From assembly GCF_000699445.3 (NCBI RefSeq), contig NC_067196.1:25375116-25439115 (forward strand): a DNA stretch of 64,000 nucleotides, written 5' to 3'. Source of the stretch: Schistosoma haematobium. Lineage: Eukaryota > Platyhelminthes > Trematoda > Strigeidida > Schistosomatidae. The translations under genes were made by a program, and so were the position numbers. Position 1 is the first letter of the stretch. Each line of letters starts with the position of its first letter. Under the pieces are notes generated by a model that saw nothing but the letters and a program-made list of their open reading frames with translations, was not told where the DNA came from and searched no databases. Below, piece by piece: positions 36,111 to 49,700 of the stretch.

Positions 36111-37661
36111 CCGAGAGCCTCAGAATTCGAATGTATATCCAACCGTCCAACCGCAGGCTCCATCGTGACACCAGAGTAGATGATCTATGTCGAATAATTG
36201 AGGGCCTACTAGAGTTAGACGGGAACAGTGTGACGAATCAGCTAACCTCGAAGACACACCTCAAGGTCAACATCTTACGTGGATTACCATACCAGCGTAT
36301 CAAGGTACTATAGAAGCTTTGAAGACTGTACAACACAAAGGACGTTACTACAGAAACATATAAGTTAAAGTAGATACAAGCGAAAGTAAAACCACCGCCG
36401 CATATGCCAGTCCATGGAGTATGATTAACTGAGGCGCACTGGTTGCCTTTGACCATGACGAGGATTGATGATTTGTTTGATATTCAGTGACACAACTGCC
36501 GGATGATTTGGCTAAGGCTCAATGACATTTCACTGGCCATACAGTAGAACTAGGTTAGCACAAATGAACGTATTATGTTTGTAATTCGTAATGGGCGGAC
36601 AATCATGTAAAGAAGCATCGTACAAATACCACATGAACTGAGTGAAAAATACCTCATTAACCATGAAATCACCTTAGATTCATCTACAGAGCATATGGTC
36701 TATGGAAAAGCCCGTAAGGCACCTAAGATCGAGTGATGGAACTTATATATGTGAAAGTGAGATTCAAAAATTACCGTATTCCTCTTTCACCATGGAACCG
36801 TTTAAATTGTCCAGACATACTCTTTTCCATAGAAGAGATTAATATGTAGAACAATACTTAGACATAATATTAGTCCATTTTCAAGTACATGACAAAACGT
36901 TTAGTACGTCAGACTTTCATCAACATGAAAGAAGTTACCAGAAAAAGTGACTTTTTATAATTTGTATCTTAGAACCAAATGTCTGTATCAGACTGATAAT
37001 CTGCATTACCATCTATAGTTTTTGAAAGGCAGTGTTATCAAGAATCCGATTGTGCTGTGAAACGTTATGACCACTGACGAAATTCGTACCACATCGCCAA
37101 CCCATCAGTGGCAAAAAGTAGTCGTTGTGACTCGATCTAAGTACTAACCAGAGGTCGTCAGAATGTAGTTTTTAAAAATGCTAATTTTATCATTCATAAA
37201 TAGTTTGAATCATCCATCGACTACTATCATTTGCAGGTGACGTGAAGATATGAAGGATGACATAGGACAGACTCCAGCTGAATAAAGCAATATTGTACAA
37301 CCACCGCACAGTAGAACTAATTAAAATTAAGTCTGTCATAGGAACTCCTTGTCTCTACACATTGGATGCTTTCACAGTATCGTTCTATTGACAAAGAGAT
37401 TATTCTTACGTCACTGTAAGTAGTGATTCCAGGGTTCTTGTGATATTCTGGAGCGTATTCAAACAAAGTCTAGTGAACTAAAATCGTAAATATGCATTTT
37501 TGACATATTTTGCCATCTTTGCTTACGAAGTTGAGAGCTTAAAATATATTTTGGTAGCATTTGCTAGTTGCATAAAAAACCTAAGAAATTAGTACAAGAA
37601 TTAGACACTGAGTAGTCTGTCGTATTTTCAAATTAGTTTCGATTGTCTGTAGAGTTCAGAT
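36111..37661. other. Region upstream of the beta-adaptin gene
   Basis: The first 400 bp may still be retroelement remnant (a 91-codon plus-strand frame at 36038-36313 has no recognisable domain). From about 36550 I see no repeat and no ORF; this should contain the beta-adaptin promoter. No core promoter element stands out. Confidence 0.4.
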
Positions 37662-37708
37662 ATGCAAGGTGTTGCTGCATCTGTTACTGATACCCTAGGA
37701 AATATCAA
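37662..37708 (+). CDS. Candidate first coding exon of AP beta gene
   Basis: ATG at 37662 opens MQGVAASVTDTLGNI and ends two bases into a codon at a good donor (GTAACT, 37709). A 34-bp intron with a pyrimidine-rich middle would end at TTTAG (37742). The phase then joins in frame to [18 protein letters not shown]. The intron size matches the next three introns (32, 37, 33 bp). Against it: beta-adaptins normally begin right at MTD.KYF, without such a 25-residue extension. Confidence 0.35.
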
Positions 37709-37742
37709 GTAACTTTTCAACTTTCCATGTACATAAATTTAG

Positions 37743-40700
37743 ACCATGGCTTCAGAAAGTAACAGCTCAATCAAAGCCTACGGATGCTCGGTACTTCACG
37801 ACAACGAAAAAAGGTAATTTTACTGAGTATACAAACATAAATTAGGTGAAATTTTTGAGTTGAAAGCCGAATTGAATAGTGAGCGAAGAGAAAAAAAGAA
37901 GGAGGCTGTCAAAAAGGTCATAGCCAGTATGACTGTAGGTAAAGATGTTAGGTACTCAATCCTCGGATAGGCATCATACATCTTTAAGTGCTTTGTTTCC
38001 AGATGTAATCAACTGTATGCAAACTGATAATTTGGAACTTAAGAAGCTAGTATATCTGTATCTTATGAATTATGCCAAGACACAGCCTGATACTGCAATA
38101 ATGGCTGTGAATACCTTTGTAAAAGTAAGTTTCTACTAACTGAATTTATTTTTTTAGGATTGCGATGATCCCAATCCACTTATCAGGGCGCTTGCTGTGC
38201 GAACAATGGGCTGCATACGTGTGGAGAAAATAACTGCCTATCTCTGTGACCCACTCCGTAAATGTCTTAAAGACGAAGATCCATATGTCCGCAAGACAGC
38301 TGCTGTTTGTGTAGCAAAGCTGCATGATATAGATGCTCAGTTAGTGGAAGATAGTGGATTTTTAGAACTTTTGAGGGATTTGTTATGTGACAGTAATCCC
38401 ATGGTAGTCGCTAATGCTGTCGCATCAATAACTGAAATATTGGAGATGACAAATTCTGATTCTGCAAGGTCCTTACTTGCCTTCGATGGTCCAGTAATTA
38501 ACAAACTCCTGACAGCTCTTAATGAATGCACTGAGTGAGCAGTTTAATTTGGTAGTTCTATGTCTGTATTATAATGTATTTTGTTAGATTAATTCACATT
38601 AACTTCCACTATAAGCAAATGATACTATTAACTGAACTCATGGCAGAGGTCGATTATTGTGTTAGTAAAAGACAGTCTGCTTTTCATGTCATAGTTTCTC
38701 TTACCATGAAATACTTATGATTACGTTTGTGGTCATGTTTATGCAGTGTTGGCGACTTTGAAGTAGTTAAAAACATTGGTCTGAATGAATTGATTTCACT
38801 CACCTGGTAACTGGTAGTAATGCTGTTGACTTCATATTGGCCCACTAATTAATTGATGTTTGCACTGACTATACACGAACAAAAGTTGCATAATACTAAT
38901 TCTTTTAAACCTTCCCCTTTATTGCCACTTCCTTAATTTCGGTGCGAAACTGGAAGTGAGACAAAATAAGCAAGTCAAATATCTGAAGAAAGCCCTCTTT
39001 ATGACCTTTGTCCTAGCTCATGTGTTAAAATATAATTCTACTTGCGGAGATTTCGGAAACTGGTTGGTATTATCCTGTACTTTACATCCGTTGACTTTTT
39101 CTCCCTTTTTATTATCTTTATTTTCCGCCATTCTTATTACTGTTGTTTTGACTTCCTTGTATCTCCTCTGATTTGTTTCCTCTAGATACTACTAGTGCTG
39201 AGTGTGGCGTGTTGAACCGATATAATCGGTAAGACTTCGTGTCATATTATAGGCTTGGTTTGAAGTATTGCGCAAACCTGAAGTGATCCGTTAAGCCAAT
39301 AAATATTTTAAGGACGATAGGAATTAGTAGGACAAGCATTATAGGTCCCTAGATATATATAGCTTTAAATTTAGTGAATAAGACTAAGATACTTGCTTAA
39401 TACATCATTATTTTACTTAGACTTCCATTACATGAGATGCGGTAGTTCAGCATGATTTTATAACGCTTGTTTTCACTACCTTTTATACTCTAGGTGGGGA
39501 CAAGTTTTTATACTTGATGCGATTGCAGATTACACACCTGGTGATGATCGTGAGGCACAAAGTATCATCGAACGCGTATCTCCAAGACTAGCACACGCAA
39601 ACGCTGCTGTCGTTCTATCAACTGTTAAAGTCATTATGAAAATGTTGGAAATGGTTGATCCTACTTCCGAAACTGCATCGACTGTAATTAGAAAGTTGGC
39701 ACCCCCACTAGTAACATTACTTTCTGCGGAACCGGAAATTCAGTATGTAGCTCTGCGCAATATTAACTTAATTGTTCAAAAGCGTAGAGATATTTTAAAG
39801 CAGGAGATAAAAGTAAGCAGCTGTTGTAATATTTAAAGCCATTTTATTAGTATGTTTGTTTGGTGCTAGAAACAGTTCATACATTGTAGATCAATGTGTA
39901 CAAAACCCTCTTTTAAGTACCTATCTGAACTCGGACCATGGTTTAGTCTGTACCAATCTTATCCTGAGATTTGGTGGCCAATAAATGTCTTGTCCTAAAC
40001 GGAAATAATATATGCAAATCGGTTGTAACTTCCGTCGCCACCATATATCCAACCGAGCTGGGCTCAAAGTTGGTAGTCAGTCTGCGAGAGTGTAGAGTAA
40101 ATTTTACAAACGTTGCACAAAGACCTAAAAGCCTGATGGTCAGGGTGTTCTAATGAGTTGGAAGTAGCAGCTGCACCTGGCGACTGTTGGAAGCTATTTC
40201 AACATATCCGAACCACTGGTAGCAAAGGGTCTGGTGTGAGTGGAACGATCTATGAGGCTGATGGAGCTCCAATTAGTGCCATTCGCCAAGGAACAGTTTA
40301 GCTGGATTTTTTTCTGCCTATCAACACTGATCAGACTGTCCTACCCTACTCAAGGTAGGCTTGACGCAAACTAAACCACAATCTGAGTCCAGACATAACT
40401 GAACTCTCAAGATAGATGAGCTACTGGGGCAGTTGGAAAATAAAGGTAAACATAGGATGGAAACAAAGCGGAATAGGAAGTGAAGCAAAGTATGACAGAC
40501 TTTTATTTAATAAAGAACAGTTATCGCTTGAGTTAGTATGAAAAAAGAGCACGTAGATCAGTTTATTCATAATTTTCGACCATAATATTTATGTATGGTC
40601 TGGGTTACTTCTCTGGCACCGCCCCCAAATGTCCCGGTACGGCCGACAGTGGAGAGTTAGTTCTCCCTCTCCAAACGCTCTCACATGGCCACGCGTATAC

Positions 40701-43700
40701 AACCACTGCCGGGGAAGTCCTACTCACTGTCTTCTAGTGACAGGGGTGTTGTTTACAAAATTCAGAGGACGAAAAGCGAATGTCCGACGCTTTAACCGGG
40801 TTGGTGGACACGAAGGGTTCACCTAGGGGAGTTGGAAAACCCTCATTCCAAACCATTGGTTAACATGGACTCCAGGATCCTAAGGAAACAAATGGAGTAT
40901 GAACCAATTATTGGTCACCGGACACCATTGGACTGCATTTCCTGACGTTGCTCCACTGCCTTGTGGATCAGACATTTAGGTGGAAGGCTCCGGGTGTGGC
41001 CCTTTAAGCAAACCATCTGCTTCGGTCTGGACACCCGGGCAGTATCATGGCCCACACACAAATCAAGTGACTTGTATGGCGCATATGTATTTGGTGCCCC
41101 TTCGTACCAATATTTGTGTTCAAATAAATAAAAATACGCACCCGAACCACAAGCAGGTGATTTGCCCAACGTGGTACCCACCGAAATGCCATTCTATAGT
41201 AGTCGGTAGCCAAAATAGCTTCATAGATTGTTATGATGGGTCGTCAATTGCTATGATTACGTCGGAATCGCTCATTACTTATACTTGTAAAACAATCAAC
41301 CACTACAATTTCCATGACGCGAAGTAACAACAAGACTGGTACAAATGAAGATCTATTAAACCCAAAACACTACGACCCTAGTCAAAAGTACACCCATTTT
41401 GATTACTAATTAGGATGAAATCTTATATGTAAAAAAAATACCCAAAGTTATAGCAAATCACATACTGCGTGTCATGCTGAGCATTCTTCATGTTAATTCA
41501 ATGCAAAAATGTATCTTCAATAAACATTACATTCAATTGGATCAATATTGTACCGAATAAAATATCACATTGGAAAACAAAGCAAATATTACACCGAGTA
41601 ATCATCACATTGAACTAAAACGGAAGTAATGTTGAACAAAAATCACAATAAATAAAAGAACGTAATTTTGTTTTTTAATCCCATCATATCAGCCATTCGT
41701 TCCCGGAGTGTCCTGGAGCCTATGTGCAGTACTGGTTCAAAATCAGTGTGTTCACACTCCGTATTTACCAACGTCCGTCTTCCATCCTTTCATTTCCGTA
41801 AACAGCACCCCTCGCTGCCTAGAGGTAATGACTAGAACTTTCCTGTTAGATTCTATAAACGCATAACCGTATGGAAGCATTTCAAATACGAGGATATGTT
41901 CTTCCCACCCTCTACCTTACCAGGTGATTCTTGGAACTTATCTAGGCGTTGTCGCGATGCTCGTCTAGTTGTAAAGGGGCGGACCTACAACACTTTTGTA
42001 AGAGCAGTTTTGTTCAGTTATGACACCTGGGCTCTCCGAGTTGGGGATGTTGGGTGTTGTGTCTTTATGACCCGCTAGTTATCACATAATTTATTCGCCA
42101 GTCAAAATGCGACTTGTTCGCCCTTGTGTTGTACTAAACCAATGACGTCCGTTCGGTCTGATCAGCCTAGCGTCCTATTGGTCTAGTGCTCGCTTAGCCC
42201 GTCCAGCTGAGTCCAGAATGCCAACAACAGCCTCCACTATGCGAATCATTTATTTCAGACATACTGGGTTTATGTATCAACCAAACAGACCGCAACGCAC
42301 CATAAAATAGAAAATAACACTCGTACAACATATAGCCAAAGGTGGTTGTGGACGTGCGAGATAGTAATTAATAAACTGAGTATAACATAAGAACAGCAAA
42401 TCGTACAGTAACAATCTATAGGTCAAAACGAAGCTTATAATAAGGGGAATATAGATATACATAATCTGATTACTAAATAGTTATACCATAAGAATATATG
42501 GATAATACTAGTCCATTAATAGATCTCAGAAGTTACTCGTAATGTAATCTTCACTAGGATATAACATTAGGCAACTCTGTGTTGTAGTGGTAAGATTCGG
42601 TAACACATGTTGGAGTACATTGATGATAATTCAGTTAGTGTCATCATTTTGATACATCAGCCTCAGTGGATGGCATGTTTTGCGAACGTCATCCCAGCGG
42701 TCTGCACATCGTACGTTATTTACTGACACTGGGACAGAATAAAAAGAGCTAAGAGGTCATTAGTATATGGCATGGCGTCCAGCCATGACCCCACATCCTC
42801 GATCCGGACCCTAGGTATGGTGCAACTCAATGGCTTGAGATCTTGTCAGACGTGGCTCAGAATCGAAACGAGCGGTAATCCTGCTATAGTTTTCTTCTAC
42901 ATTTTCATAAAAGTGTAAGTAACTTACCTAACTGATGCTTTTTGGTTGTATTTTTATCTGAACGGTATCTCCTATCATATTCTGTTCTTGTTCATTTTTT
43001 TCGGTTGACCTTTCTTAATGATATTTCTTTATCTGTGTGGCTCATACTTTTTTGGTGTTTAGTTGTACCGGAATTTAGATGTGTATAAAATAAAAGTGGT
43101 TCATTCACTTTCATAGATAAAGTTATTTCTATATTAGTAACTGTCTTTTCCAAGAAGTAAACTTGTCGCTTGTTTTAAAGAAGTAATATTGTTATCATGG
43201 ATATAATCCTTAGTCTAGTCAGTTTTGAGTGCTGTTAGAGGTATGTAGGCGGTTATCACTTCCCGGTTGCCCACACCGTGGAAGGGTTCTTCTGGAGGTA
43301 CTTGAAAAGGAAATTGGATTAGAGGTGATCTTAGTGACCTGAGAGCGTGACCGCAGTGCCCAAGGGACAACTGCTTGAGGTCGATCACACACGACCTTTT
43401 TATGGGTAATTTTTGTATTAGCTCCGTACTTGTTGAGACCTTACCGCCGGAGACGGATATCCGTGGGATAAGGCGAGGTGTTTATTTTTAGGGTCGACCT
43501 TTTCTAACCCCACCTCTCCTTGTGGGAAGGCAGCATCGCCGTCATGCTGGTTGTCTGAAGGAAACGCCTTACTGCTGTCACACCTCTGTACAGTCAGCAG
43601 TACGACTTCGCCTTCGGACTTTAGGTTTGTTGCTAGACTTTACTTTCAATAATTATATCGTGTGTTCAAACCACACTTCCTCTACCAAGTTTTCGACAAT

Positions 43701-46700
43701 CAAGTTTTGTTAACCTTCATTATAGAAATGGCTATGTTCGTTGATGAATTTACGTAGTTATTGATTTCATTTTGTAGGCTTTGATGTAGCTGTTATTTGT
43801 GGTATGACATCATTTGGTGATATCTCTTCATTCTCTATTAAGGCTTAAAAGAAGTTTATATTTCAGGTATTTTTTGTCAAGTATAATGACTCGATCTATG
43901 TGAAACTTGAGAAGCTAGATATAATGATACGTCTCATCAATCAGTCTAACATTGGTCAGGTGCTTGCTGAACTGAAGGAATACGCAAAAGAAGTTGACGT
44001 GGATTTTGTCCGAAAAGCTGTTCGTGCAATAGGGAGATGTGCTATCAAGATTGAATCTGCCGCGGAGCGTTGTGTGTCTGCATTAATTGATCTTATCCAA
44101 ACAAAAGTTAATTATGTCGTTCAGGAAGCAGTTGTAGTGATCAAGGTAAATTTAACCTATGATTTCTTGGAACCATGTGATGATTTTATTTTATGTAATT
44201 ATCGCAGCTGAATCTGTTATCTTTACATTTTATATATCACCGAAGTACTTTGCTGTGTACGATATACGATCGTATTGGGTGTCTTTGCCGGATTATATCG
44301 AAAAAGGAATCCCGCTTCAATGGTTCTTATGAGCGCTCTTATTCACATTGAATTTAAGATTGTCCTATTTCCTTGAAATGAAACCCAAAAAATTCAATAT
44401 GTTGTCTCACATACACATGAAGATTTCTGCTTGTCTTTTGATTGTAGTCTCTGTTGCTTAACATATTTCTCTGAAATTTTCAAGTGCACGTAAATCATTA
44501 GTTAGGCTTAGAAAATCTGGCTTTGCATAGTTTATTAAATTCAAATACTACTTTAGTGTCCAATCATCTTTAACTGTATTTGGTCAATTGAAGCAACTAC
44601 TTCGATGAATTTGGTGTTCATCATGTTATGCTAATGATGGGTGGCAACTTGGACCGATGCATATATGTACCCGGTTCTACGTTGTAGTTGGCTGAACTGT
44701 ATTTGGTCCAGACTTTTAGGAAAGAAGCAACCTTCCTGAAAATAATCTTATTATTTATTATTTTATTTTAACACATAGATATTGGTACGAAGGGGCACCA
44801 AATACATATGCGCCATACAAGTCACTTGATTTGTGTGTGGGCCATGATACTGCCCGGGTGTCCAGACCGAAGCAGATGGTTTGCTTAAAGGGCCACACCC
44901 GGAGCCTTCCACCTAAATGTCTGATCCACAAGGCAGTGGAGCAACGTCAGGAAATGCAGTCCAATGGTGTCCGGTGACCAATAATTGGTTCATACTCCAT
45001 TTGTTTCCTTAGGATCCTGGAGTCCATGTTAACCAATGGTTTGGAATGAGGGTTTTCCAACTCCCCTAGGTGAACCCTTCGTGTCCACCAACCCGGTTAA
45101 AGCGTCGGACATTCGCTTTTCGTCCTCTGAATTTTGTAAACAACACCCCTGTCACTAGAAGACAGTGAGTAGGACTTCCCCGGCAGTGGTTGTATACGCG
45201 TGGCCATGTGAGAGCGTTTGGAGAGGGAGAACTAACGCTCCACTGTCGGCCGTACCGGGGCATTTAGGGGCTCTGAAAATAATCAGCCCGTTTATTACTG
45301 AACATTCAACCATTGGGACCTCAGTTCGAATCCGCTTTGGTCAATCAAGGTTTTTTCAGGATTTTTATTGGTTTGTGTGCTTGATAAATCAATGTGTTCT
45401 ATTAAATCTTAATTTTTCAACACGTAATCAATATCTTTCTGCGTAGACAAAACTAGTGTGTGTCTATTTCTCACACCTTATTTGTTTTTGATTGTAAATG
45501 TCATAAAAAATTTCCACTCAATGAATATAGTTCAACCCCAATAAATAAATACATGTTTGTCTGATTCTTTTGTGTACCACATTGAAAGTACCCTGTTACA
45601 AATACGAAATAAATCATCCAGTGGTTGTACTGCAAGTATGTAAGAGATTGTCATATACTTGATTCTAATTTACACAACTCCCTTTGGCAAATTGAAGATT
45701 GTTTTGTTTCGTCTGCGTTAATTTCTAAGTTAATAAAGTGTAAAGTAATTAAGTCGACCACTTCACTTACATTGTAAGCCTAATCTTCACTTGTCAACGT
45801 GATTACGACCAACCACTGGCCCACTTTGACGCGTGGTGTAGAAGTAAGTTGGAAGAAAGCCAGTAAAAGCTAAACCAAGACATGGCATCAGCCCATAGTC
45901 ATTAGCTGTTGTTGAGCAAAGCTGTGTAGGTAAGTCCAAATGCATCCACTTTTTATTTCAAAGTACCTACATTTTTTATTCCACAAATTCATTCATCCCT
46001 CTATAATCTTTTCTACTACTGATCCTGTTACCACTTTTACTACACTTGATAACTTCGTCTCGCTGTCCTAATTTAATTGTAGTAACTTGAACCGGTGCAC
46101 GTATGCATCAGTTTCTTTGCTCATGATTGACTGATTTCTAGAAGAAAGCTCATCTAAGAAACATTCTAATTTCATCGTTTACAATTGATGTGTTTTATTC
46201 CTATTTTTTACCTCCAGTGTTATCACATAAATGACTTGACATTCAACCTTTGTTTGTGCAAAACATGGTATTTTCACCATTTTTTCCAAATCTTACATGT
46301 TTCTTTGTCTTCGGGTTGAACAAGTTATCAAGTAATATGACTATCAGCATTTGGAGTCAACAAACACATGTTGCGTTCCGTATTCTTTGGAATCAGTAAT
46401 ATTCCATTTACAACTTCTGTTTCTATGGAATTCTAAATCCGAATTCAAAATGTTTGTTTGTCAATTTAATTTTCATTTTTTGCCCTGACTTGTAAGTTTA
46501 AGATTTTCGAAATATTTTAAGCTTAAGTATATTTTAGTAAATATAGTTCCACATAAAATTTTAATTAAAATATCTAGTGTTTCATACTATAGTTCTACAC
46601 TTACTAATTTTTATTTTGAAGGACATATTTAGGAAGTATCCGAATAAATACGAGAGCATCATCTCCATCCTGTGCGAGAATCTTGATACATTAGATGAGC

Positions 46701-49700
46701 CTGAAGCACGTGGGTCAATGATTTGGATCATTGGAGAATATGCTGAAAGAATTGATAACGCTGATGAACTACTTGAATCTTTTCTAGACGGTTTTCAGGA
46801 TGAAAACACCCAGGTTCAGTTACAGCTGTTAACTGCAATAGTAAAGCTATTTCTTAAAAGGCCGTCTGATACACAGGTAGTACATGGTAAATGTTTTTTT
46901 TTGTTTTTATGTGATTCTTATGCTTGTTTAAAAATTTTTGTTATAATTTAGTAACATTTGGGGTTTTGTAATTATTAAGATCCCAATGAGTATGTAACTT
47001 TTTAGATGTACGCAGCCTAAATACGTGCCTTACATTTTCCTCAGAAGTCTGCACGATAGAAGTATCAGTTCATCGTATTAAAATCATTTTTATAATTGAA
47101 ATATACAATCAGAACCCCATAAAGTATTTAGAATAAACATCCGATCTATGGAATCCTCCCCGGCTTTTCTCTTAAGTATACATGCTAAGTACATTTCCTA
47201 AACTTTGAGTATAGTTTATTCGATTTTACTAGTAAATCCAGGAATATTAATTATTGTTACGATCCAACCAACACCTTCATTTTGACACTAATTTGAAATT
47301 CCTATCATTACGATGGACCCCTATATTTTTTGCTGCAGTTGTTTTGTTCACATAGTACCAAATTATTCATGATTATCTTTTCCGTTCATATAAATCTATG
47401 GTTAACGTCATGTAACAACAGTTCTTCGACCAATGTTACTTGAAATTCAAGCTACCTAAAGTCTGTTTACTAAAGCAACTTGACTAATATTTGCCGAACA
47501 TGTTTTACGTTACACAATTATAGATTTTCGGTTTTCTAAGTGTTTTAACTAGTTTTAATGTCCTTTTGTTCAGGAACTTGTCCAAACTGTCCTTGGTTTA
47601 GCTACACAAGAGTCTGACAACCCAGATCTTCGTGATAGGGGTTATATCTATTGGCGTTTACTGTCTACAGACCCGGCAGCTGCTAAAGAAGTTGTACTCG
47701 CAGAAAAACCACTTATTTCAGAGGAGACAGATATGCTTGAACCAACGTTATTGGATGAACTCATTTGTCACTTAGCAAGCCTAGCTAGTGTTTATCACCG
47801 GCCGCCAAGTTCTTTTGTCGAAGGTAGGCATGTAGCTCGGCGTCAACTTCCAGCACGCGTAAATGGGGTCTCCTCGGCACCTGGAGCAAATTATGGTGAT
47901 TCACAACAAGTAGATGTTCCAGCTCCTACGGTTATCCCAACTCAGGTTTGTTTTTTTCCCAGAATTCTCATAAGTTGTATTTCTCTACACTTTACGTAAT
48001 AAGTTAAAGGTGACTTATATGTATCAGGCAGTTTTAACTGTATATATTTACTATTTCTTGGTGTCAGAAATAAAATCAGTTTTCTTAGTTTGCATTACGT
48101 GATTTTACAGAGTTCAATGTTTCTGAATTTCAAGTTGGATATTAAGTGTCTATAAATTATAAAATTCTGAAGGGTATCATAGAAAATTTCTATTCTCGCT
48201 AAGAAATTGTAGCTTCCAGTAATTGAGATCAATCTGTTGAGGCTTCCCATTCCAATGCCTTAATACCTCAGTTCAACTTGAGATTATAACTTCCTCACAG
48301 TCGTTGCTTCTAGAAAGAGAATATCAAGTCCCACTTTTCATCATCGTCATATGAACCATTCTCTTAAGTCCTAATTTCTGATTGCATATAGTTTCATGGG
48401 GCTGAGTCTTCAGAAATGTGCTGGATTTTACTAAGGTTTCCACAATGAATTGGTTATGTTGCCCGGAGAGCACACTTATTGCTTTTATCTTATAACTTAG
48501 CATATAAAGGCTCTCCACTTGTTTATTTATTGCACTCATTCACAAGTTTCAATCGATAAGTAAGAAAGTCTGAATATACAGATGTTAAACAATTTACAGT
48601 AATTGCCGCCTAGAGGATTCTAATATCATTTTATGTTCTATCTTCAAACCAGGAGACATTAATTGGGGACCTATTGGATATTGATCTTGGAAGTGGGCCA
48701 TCTACATATGATTCAACGATGCACCAGTTCTCTCGCCCTCCTGTACCAAATACTGGATATAGTTCAGCGACCCCTGATCTTTTGGGTGATGGCTTAGACG
48801 ATCTCTTACCTGGTGTTACTAAAACTCATCCAAATGAAGAACAGAAGACTCAGTTTGGAGGAGGTAATATATATATTTATTTTTTCTAATGATCAATTTA
48901 AATAAAAAGTCATTCCATTGTATATTGTTTGTTGGACAACAAAATATTTTCTGTATGCAACTTTACTAGAATGTGCTAATGTAACTTCAATTAAACTTTA
49001 TCAGGATATTTCCAAATGTATTTTTAGTTTGTCTCGTAATATTATCATAAGACAACAAGTGTACCCACCATTGACAACTTTATTTAGTTATCTTTTCTAG
49101 GTTTCCTGTTATTGTCAGTGTTATGGATTGTGAGCTCATGGACGGATTTTTAGATTCTTAACATGAAAGAAAAGGACGTCGATCTATAGATGGTACGCAA
49201 CGACACTATATAACCGAATGATGTCTGATCACAAGAACGAATTAATGACTTAATAATTTGATAATAAAGACAAGACCACTAACCAGAAGAATAAGTTTAC
49301 TTATTTAATGAAACCACATGCTTATATAGAAAATACCAACATAAAATAAACATGATAGTGTTATAGGCTATTGGAGGAACCAAGTTTGTAGATCACTCAT
49401 TCTCCAATCATTTAAGACTTAATATCAGAAGGGGGTTTTGTGAAGATTTTAGTAATTCCAATTGTTGAGATCATGAGTCAATTGAAGCTAGACCACCATG
49501 GAAAACCTGGAAGCACTGGACGGCTGTTTCGTCCTGTTGTGGGACTCCTCAGCAGTGCACATCCACGATCCCGCCTCGCGGGATTCAAACCCAGAACCTC
49601 CTGGTCTCGCACGCGAGCACCTAACCACTAGACCACTGAGCCAGCATCCAACGGTATTAATGTCTAACTTCAACTTATTTATTAAACATAAAACTGGACA

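Larger units (their letters stand above)
39813..43866 (+). other. Beta-adaptin intron, 4.05 kb, transposon-filled
   Basis: GTAAGC...TTTCAG. Holds a LINE 3' tail (40610-41140, plus), a LINE ORF remnant (41890-42080), a GGACCGATGCAT-family piece (42650-42885) and a copy of the 0.4-kb CACACCGTGGAA repeat (43230-43660). Confidence 0.7.

Noticed and set aside
40629..41327. Frames of 65-115 codons in the LINE tail
   Set aside because: They follow the non-coding 3' region of the LINE and recur in each copy in both orientations.
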